A stretch of 64,000 nt of DNA, taken from contig NC_088775.1 in assembly GCF_954871325.1 (NCBI RefSeq), positions 36,991,561 through 37,055,560 of the forward strand, in the 5' to 3' direction. This DNA is from Gordionus sp. m RMFG-2023. Taxonomy: Eukaryota; Nematomorpha; Gordioida; Chordodea; Parachordodidae. The position numbers and the translations under genes are program-made. The notes beneath the pieces were generated by a model, which saw only the letters and a list, made by a program, of their open reading frames with translations, was not told where the DNA came from and made no database searches. Shown here piece after piece: positions 57,423 to 64,000 of this stretch (the first letter of the stretch is position 1; each line of letters starts with the position of its first letter).

Positions 57423-58285
57423 CAAATTCAACTTTTTTCAACCTGGCCCAACTCAAAATTTTGATAAATTTTCTAGTGCAAATTTTATAATTTTATTAAT
57501 ATTCAGAGTTGGGAAAAATTCTGAATATGTATTTTATTTGGATTTCATAATGAAACTTTACAAATCAAATTTGAATGAAAATAAAGTAAATTTTAATAAA
57601 TAATTATCTATTGCTAGAGAAGATGTTTTGGAATTATGAGTGCCAAATTTAGGCACTTATATAAAGCTTAGAGACTAATGTTATTAATATTGTGTTAATA
57701 GTTAAGGCAGACTACCTTTTACACAATATTATTTTATTATTGATATTGAGGGCAATCAAAGTTCACAAATTAATTTTATATGAAGAATGTCCCTTCCAAA
57801 TTTTACTCAAACTCAGTTCCAGCTATGAACTGAGAGCTCTAATAATATTAGAGATGCATTTAATTTATGTGCAAATCAAAGACCTTTACATGGGCAGGGC
57901 TGTATTTTATTTATTTTTTTAAAAATATTAGGCCAGGCCTGAAAATTTTTAGGGCCATGCAAATGGTATCTCTGCAGGTCTCTGATGTAAATAATGAATA
58001 TTAATCTTGTATTTTTTTTTATAAATCTATTTTTAATATTGTTTACATTTAAAATAAATAGTTTTGATTTCATTATTGTTAATATTCTTAGACATAATAA
58101 TTTTTATTATTTAATATATTATAAAAACATGCAAAATATAAAAATTATACATATATATAGTGGTAAAATTTTATAAAATTTGATTTGAATTCAAAAATTT
58201 CTTTATTTGTCATCCCATTATATTTAATCTTTATAGGTATTAAAAAATCCCATAATACGATGTGTATCATGTTCATGAGATGTGG
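57423..58285. other. AT-rich stretch, no gene recognised
   Basis: A short patch near 57888-57985 (GGGCAGGGCTGT, AGGCCAGGCCTG, AGGGCCATGC) looks like the decayed end of a transposon. Nothing else is visible. Confidence 0.35.
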
Positions 58286-58716
58286 TGAAGGTCACGGTCC
58301 TGTCTTTGGTCGAGACCAGACCGATGAACTCGGATTAGACTGAATTATGGTCTTTTATAATAAGATCGCTCCAAATCTTGATCCTAAATAAATAGACAGG
58401 TCCAAGACTGGTCTTTCTACTTTTTCAGTATTTTAAAATATTTTTGTTTTTACCTAATATAATTCTTGCTTATTGGGACTATAAATAAAATGCTTCTTTC
58501 AAAACTCATGGTTTTCATATTGCAAAATAAAAATGAATTAAAAAATCACAAAAATTTCTAAATAAATTAAATTAAATTTTTTAAAAAAAATAGGTAAAAA
58601 AATAAGATTAATTGAATAATAAAGCAAACTTAAATATAGATCCGTCCGGGTTACGGCCTTAAAAAAATCAATCCGGCCCCAGTCTAAGACCGGTAGGACA
58701 AGACCGTTGACCTTCA
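58286..58716. mobile_element. MITE of about 430 bp with degenerate inverted ends
   Basis: TGAAGGTCACGGTCCTGTC at the left and the inverse of TGAAGGTCAACGGTCTTGTC at the right are followed by further GACC/GGTC-rich inverse words (GAGACCAGACCG; AGTCTAAGACCGG). There is no coding sequence. No TSD was identified and the superfamily is unknown. Confidence 0.65.
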
Positions 58717-59720
58717 ATAATGAGATTTAATTTTAGTTAGTAAATCTTTATAAAATAAATTATCATTTTATATATTAGATATATACCTAATACCTCAATC
58801 TTTTCTGATTCATAATTTTTAGATTTTTTAGTTTTATGAATAGGGACATTTTTCCATTGATATACAAGGATTCATGTTTTCTTTATTTATCTCAGCATGG
58901 TCTACCTATTATAAATAATATTAAATATAATATATTCCTTGAAAAATTTATTCAATTCATTTAGATCAGGGAATTTAAATAAATTTCAGCAAACTATAAA
59001 AAAATATATAAATATAAACTAATACTATTCTTGGTTTGCTATATGAATCCTAAAATAAAAATTATTAAATACTTCTATTTTTATGCTATAATACTCTTGG
59101 TGAAGTTTGGTTATTACTTGCATCTGTACATTTTTTCAGTGTGAAACATGCTTCAGAATGTTTACAAATATCCTCAACCTAGAAATAATCCTCAAAAAAT
59201 TGGCTATTAATCGCTGCACCAGAACCATTTTATAAAAATGTTTTATACTATTTATATATATTATTAATACCTGATTTTTTAAATATTGCATAGTATTTGT
59301 TGAATTTAGATTTCATTGCAACAAATTTTTTCTTAATTTGTTCATAATTTTAAGATCATACACTTGCCTATTTCTTCCCACTTTATCTTACGCTTTCTGC
59401 CGTATCTCCAATTTTAAGTTACTATTACATCATAAAAACGATATTTTCTGATGTTTTTCATAAGATCATATTCATTTGACACTTTTCTCGTAAAATTTAC
59501 ACAAATTACAAAATTTTATTGTAAATTTTTAAGAATTACAAAACCTTTGCGAATTAGAAAAAATAATCATTTAGGGCAATATTTTAATTTTACATTAAAA
59601 ATGGCTTGTATTTTTTTTTCCGCTAAATTCGCACAATTTTTGAGGTTTAATTTTTTTTATATTTAAGACATAACCTTGTAAAATAAAAAAGTTTGAAGAA
59701 AAAAATATATTTAATTAAAT
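58717..59720. other. AT-rich stretch, no gene recognised
   Basis: Low-complexity AT-rich DNA. Short open frames such as 59451-59666 contain only hydrophobic, T-rich codons with no motif. Confidence 0.35.
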
Positions 59721-59723
59721 TAG

Positions 59724-59889
59724 CGTTCTTAAACGGCTAACTCAATGTTTTAATCAGAAAAATATAACGCAAGCCTAAAGATTTTGCTCACAGATGGCAC
59801 AAAGATTTGGACATTTATTAGCTAAATCTCAAGGCTTAAGCAATATTTTTCTGGCTAAAATATTGAGTTGGCCTTTTTTAAAAATCGTG
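59724..59889. mobile_element. Palindromic MITE, copy 3 of 3
   Basis: It starts CGTTCTTAAACGGCTAACTC and continues with AAGCCTAAAGATTTTG, GGCACAAAGATTTGGACAT and CTGGCTAAAATATTGAGTTG, in the same order as 29546-29755. This copy is shortened at its outer arms. Confidence 0.6.
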
Positions 59890-60680
59890 AAATATACATC
59901 TTTATTCTTTGGAAATACCTATTTTATAAAGATAAATTAAGAGAATACCTTAAAATTATCTTAAATAATTTACAATCAGGAGCGGAATGGGAAGATCTTC
60001 CACGGGCCTCGAGATTTTACAAATTTGGGGGCCTCTCCTTAGTAAATTACAAATTTGGGGGCCTCTTTAGTAAAGAAAAAAGAATTTTTTTAAATTAAAT
60101 TGGCATAAAATCTAAATATGTTTTAATACAAATTTTTTTTAAATATTAGAAATTTAAATGATTATTAAATATTAATTTAATTATCTGGTCACTAAAAAAT
60201 TCATTCACTCATTCATTTTAATTAAAATTCATGTTTATATATAGAAAACATATTATTGAAAAGGACCAAAATGAAAATAATAAACAACACAAGTAATACC
60301 AAACCTCATGAAAATAATTTATGATTTTTTCATATTCATATCATTTTATTTATTTATCTTGAGTTAAATTAACTATTCTAACCCAGAACTAAGTATAACT
60401 ATTAATCCCCCTCCCAACTAAAATGAGCCATATTTGTTTCACAAACATAAGCCAATGTAAATGTTTGATTTTTCTGAACTAAAGTGTAATCTTTACTTAA
60501 AATATATTGATTATTAATGATCTTATCATTCAAACATAACATCAACATTTTATTTGACAGTTCATTAATATAAAGAAAAATATATAGATAATCTTGATAG
60601 CTATTTTATTAAATATAAATTCTAATTTTAAAATCTATATTTTTTTATATTATCATGCATAAAAATATATAATAAAAAAA
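59890..60680. other. AT-rich stretch with a small duplicated word
   Basis: TTACAAATTTGGGGGCCTCT occurs twice in tandem (about 60016-60035 and 60047-60066), after CAGGAGCGGAATGG, which looks like a decayed hAT end. No gene was seen. Confidence 0.35.
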
Positions 60681-60686
60681 GAAAAT

Positions 60687-60795
60687 ACAAAAGTGGAGCA
60701 GAAAAACTTCAGGAGAAATCTTGTAAAGAACTTAAGATTGCTGGTGGAATTCCAAAACAGCAAAAATTATCTTTTTTCAATATAGCAACTACAAA
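60687..60795 (+). pseudogene. hAT/ZMYM-like transposase N-terminal fragment
   Basis: The plus strand reads KSGAEKLQEKSCKELKIAGG then IPKQQKLSFFN. K-S-G-A-x-K-x-x-x-x-K-x-x-E leading to a short L-x-x-F-F motif is common at the start of TTF-finger hAT (ZMYM1-like) proteins. No finger follows. It is a short relic. Confidence 0.45.
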
Positions 60796-61003
60796 CTTAT
60801 TAAAAACATCTTCATATCTTAAAACTTCTTCAAACTCTCCTTTATGCTCCAAAAAAGGTTATAATACAATTGTCTGGTATTCTAGTTCATACCATAACAT
60901 CTTTATAATCACATCTAAAAAAATCATCCATCTTTATTTTTATTATAAGTATCTTCACCCATTATAAATTTTGGTTCATGTTCTAATATAATATCTGATT
61001 TTT

Positions 61004-61230
61004 CTAATGCTCAAACCACAAAAATAGCATATTTAAAACATGCTCAGAGACTCCAGCTTCTTCTTTACCTTTACATGATAGGACAATTTCACCAAATATT
61101 CCAATATCCTTTCCTTCAAATAATAATAGCATTCCTATTCTATCCCTAACTTTAAAGGAAACTCCATCTTTATTTACATTACAAATACCTTCATCTATAT
61201 CTACATTATAAATACCCACATCTATAAATT
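61004..61230 (-). CDS. Unrecognised C-terminal coding region, cut by the gap
   Basis: The frame is open from the gap edge to a stop: DVGIYNVDIDEGICNVNKDG, FKVRDRIGMLLLFEGKDIGI and FGEIVLSCKGKEEAGVSEHV. The first part has an internal repeat (D-x-G-I-x-N-V-D/N). Composition and lack of stops suggest real coding sequence. No family is recognised; the 5' part is hidden by the gap. Confidence 0.45.
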
Positions 61231-61430
61231 NNNNNNNNNNNNNNNNNNNNNNNNNNNNNNNNNNNNNNNNNNNNNNNNNNNNNNNNNNNNNNNNNNNNNN
61301 NNNNNNNNNNNNNNNNNNNNNNNNNNNNNNNNNNNNNNNNNNNNNNNNNNNNNNNNNNNNNNNNNNNNNNNNNNNNNNNNNNNNNNNNNNNNNNNNNNNN
61401 NNNNNNNNNNNNNNNNNNNNNNNNNNNNNN
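61231..61430. other. Assembly gap (200 N)
   Basis: Exactly 200 N. It truncates the minus-strand coding region at 61004-61230. Confidence 1.
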
Positions 61431-61618
61431 TCACATCCCTGGTGATATATGAAATAAAAATATGTGATGAAATAAAAAGTATGCAAATCCCAGATATGAA
61501 AGTTAAATGTTAAACATATGCTAAAGATGAATCGAAAGTCAAAAATGGTAATAAATAGTTTTTTTTAAAAATAATATTAAAGGTTTATATATATACATGC
61601 GTAATATTGTATATATGT

Positions 61619-61692
61619 AGACAGCCGCCGGTGATTTTTGACCACGCAGACGCCGCTGCCAAGAAAATGTCGATTTGGCAGCGTGATACATA
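61619..61692. other. GC-rich island with a stem-loop
   Basis: In otherwise AT-rich DNA, this 74-bp patch holds ACAGCCGCCGG, CACGCAGACGCC and the stem GCTGCCAA / TTGGCAGC with a loop of about 12 bases. It could be a transposon end (CAGCCGCCGG) or a structured RNA. Neither is proven. Confidence 0.4.
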
Positions 61693-62110
61693 TTTTTTAT
61701 TTATATAAGTGATATTTATTTTATATATTATTTATGAATTATAATTAGAAAATATTAAATTTTTTTTTGAATTATTAAAAAATGCGAATTTATTTTTTAA
61801 AATTAATAAATATTATTTGCTATAAATTTGATATTAACAATCCATATACTAAACGTTCGCTCACTTTGGGCAGGTCTGTGACCAACGTGCTATATAAAAT
61901 AAGATTAGGACTTTAAAATAGAAAAGGTATTGATATTATCCATATTTTATTCTATTAATTTTTGATGCTTCAAATATTTTTAATTAAACCTTAATGTAAT
62001 CTACAACTCGTTATATAAAATTTATTTTTTATCATAAAAGGAAATTTTAATTAATCATTTTTATTTTGTTGCCATTATAACATATATAAAAATAGCGGAC
62101 TAAAATTATA

Positions 62111-63243
62111 ATGGATGCAGCATTGCAATACCCTGTAACAAAATATAGTATATCCTTGCAAGTAACGCCTTCTTTTGCATGGAAACGTTTTGGATCCTTA
62201 ATATTAAAAACTGACACAAATAATAAGAGAACCAGTGTTGCTACAGATAAAGTATTTTGTAATATAAGCTTGCAAATAGCACTTGATAAAGAGGGTGAGG
62301 ATGAAAATTTCAGAGTAAATTTTTTGATTATTAAAAATTTGTGAATTTTTTAATTAGTTATCCAATCAAATCTTTTTCAAAAAATATCAGCACATCAAAC
62401 ATAATAAAACATTTACTTGACAAACATGACTTATCATGTAAAGAAGAAATATCTAAACAAAATTTAAAGTTATTTTTCAAACCCATTGTAAAAGATACAG
62501 CTGACCCTATGATAGAAAAAAATGAATTCTGGTAAGGAATTATGTTCTCATGTGTTGCAAGGATTTTATGTCATTCTCTTCTATAAATAATATTGGAATG
62601 CAAGATTTTCTAAAGGTTATTTGTAAAATCATTATAATTTTTTTTAGGGCAATCTTAATTTTTATTTTAACTGTTAAGTTATTTAATTATTTTATAATAG
62701 AATAATAAAATAAAACTGATCTCATCCCACATTTAGAATTTTGGCATTTATTAACTTATTTTATAGAAATATGGCATTATTTCAGATACAAAAGATTTAC
62801 CAGATAGAACAGCACTTAGCCGGAGATTAGATGATGTGTATTTATTAATGGCATACATATGCCAACAAATTAATACAGCTCCTAAATTTTATGCTATAAC
62901 TTTTGATATATGGACCGACAAATACAGACTGCGAAATTATATTTCTTTTACATTTAACGAAATAGATAATAATTTTAATATTGTATTTTATACATTGGCG
63001 ACACATCATGTCACTCAAAAACATACCACTGAAACTACTTTTTCCGAGATAGTATAAGTTGAAAATGAATTTGATATATGGTCCAAGAAAATTCAAATGG
63101 TTACGAATGCAGGACCCAATGTAAAGAAAAGTGTTCGTCTTGGAGAATATAACAATCATTTATTTTGGGCATAGATCACATAATCTAGTGACAGTTGACG
63201 GAATAAATAAAGTTAATAAAATAAAAAATCTCATTACAAAGTA
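62111..63243 (+). pseudogene. BED-finger hAT transposase, N-terminal half, decayed
   Basis: 62111-62340 reads SFAWKRFGSLI ... DKVFCNIS, a BED finger start in which the second Cys of C-x-x-C is Ser. After a 43-bp intron (62315-62357), NIIKHLLDKHD supplies the His pair. A later block (62770-63056) has SDTKDLPDRTALSRRLDDVY, FYAITFDIWTDKYRLRNYIS (first catalytic Asp) and TLATHHVTQKHTTET. The next block (63098-63243) reads TNAGPNVKKSVRLGEYNN then HNLVTVDGINKV, with shifts. The C-terminal half and dimerisation domain are missing. Termini are not identified. Confidence 0.75.
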
Positions 63244-63390
63244 AGAGAACCATTCTCTATAGGCAGAGACAGACAAAACAATTCATCAACAATTGAATCA
63301 AGAATTTTAAGAGACAAATTTAAAAAATTTTAAAGTCTTAATTATTTTTTTATATTTCATTGTTATAAATAATGAATTGTATCAAATATG

Positions 63391-63546
63391 CAGAGTTGTT
63401 AAAGGATCTAGATACAATTATCTAGATATAAAAATGTGGTATCTGTATCTAGATAGATTTTTGATTAAAATATCTGTATCTAGATATTATTTTAGACGAT
63501 GTATCTGTATCTAGATCCATTTAAAAAGTATCTTTTGACAACTCTG
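63391..63546. mobile_element. 156-bp hAT MITE with exact 8-bp TSD
   Basis: Starts CAGAGTTGTTAAAGGATC and ends with the inverse of CAGAGTTGTCAAAAGATAC. CAAATATG is duplicated at 63383-63390 and 63547-63554. Multiple TCTAGATA words fill the interior. The ends match the 3.5-kb hAT at 53900-57414, so this is its deletion derivative or a relative. Confidence 0.95.
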
Positions 63547-63554
63547 CAAATATG

Positions 63555-64000
63555 TAATTGATTATTGTTATTATTTAGAATATTACCTAATAAATAAATT
63601 TATATAATAAAATAGAAATGTGGTTAAATTTTTAAATCTTTATTCTGATCACCTTATAATTTAAAATCCCGAATTTATTTGACAAAAAATATTATAAAAT
63701 CTTAAGTTATTTATTTATAATTTCTATATAATTAGAAGCACTTAATAAATATTTTTATTAGAATTAAGCATATATTTTAATAAATCTAATTTTTCAATTC
63801 TTTATTAATAAATTTGTACACTATTTTAATAAATAAAAACTTTATGAATATTTATTTTAAATACTAAAAGATATCTAATAACAAATTTGAACATAGGAAT
63901 AAAATTTTATTTAGGAATAAAAATATAAATACAATAAAATCATATATATTTACAAATAATATATATATATATATACAAATAATTTATTCATTAATGCTAT
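63555..64000. other. AT-rich stretch to the window end
   Basis: Only AT-rich low-complexity sequence and a short TA microsatellite near 63960-63975 are visible. Confidence 0.5.

Overview
The window is an AT-rich stretch of a eukaryotic nuclear genome, almost certainly from an invertebrate animal. The clearest host gene (52887-53575) is an AIMP1/p43-like component of the multi-tRNA-synthetase complex. Its introns are only 37-44 bp long, and hAT transposase genes in the same window have introns of 40-43 bp, so very short introns look normal for this genome. No bacterial operons, CRISPR arrays or complete rRNA/tRNA genes are visible. The species cannot be fixed from this sequence. There are two 200-N assembly gaps (17117-17316 and 61231-61430).

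Most of the window is nested mobile DNA. From left to right: an unassigned TIR element (161-3090) holding a hAT element (849-2145), which itself holds a palindromic MITE; a foldback element whose arms are 15-bp tandem repeats and which carries a FLYWCH/MULE remnant (3154-4635); a long inverted repeat (5566-6332); a minus-strand Ty3/gypsy fossil A (about 6360-10870); a plus-strand fossil B (about 11319-17116), hit by a 404-bp hAT MITE and by an internally deleted LTR element C (13318-16605); a MULE/FLYWCH relic (17767-18190); a satellite-bearing element with hAT-like ends (18346-19412); gypsy fossil D (20383-23520); a 5'-truncated LINE (25310-26268); a multi-copy unknown coding region with an OTU-protease pseudogene (27215-31224); a MITE with a tRNA-like core (31801-32177); a possible host gene end (32939-33166); gypsy fossil F (33478-38760) split by a piggyBac-type element (35235-36661); gypsy element E with both LTRs and a 5-bp TSD (40551-45939); and a 5-kb hAT (47287-52265) that contains a second hAT MITE. 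The AIMP1-like gene follows, then a 3.5-kb hAT with another hAT nested in it (53900-57414), several MITEs, and a hAT transposase relic (62111-63243).

Insertion order can be read from target-site duplications. Eight-base TSDs support five hAT copies exactly and two approximately. TTAA supports the piggyBac element, and five-base TSDs support LTR elements C and E. A 440-bp tandem duplication just upstream of AIMP1 keeps an uninterrupted copy of the site used by the large hAT, which confirms its ends to the base.

Host coding sequence is sparse. Only the AIMP1-like gene is recognised with confidence. A few other blocks with good splice signals (32939-33166, 38773-38895, 39903-40059, 61004-61230) look like real or decayed exons but are not identified.
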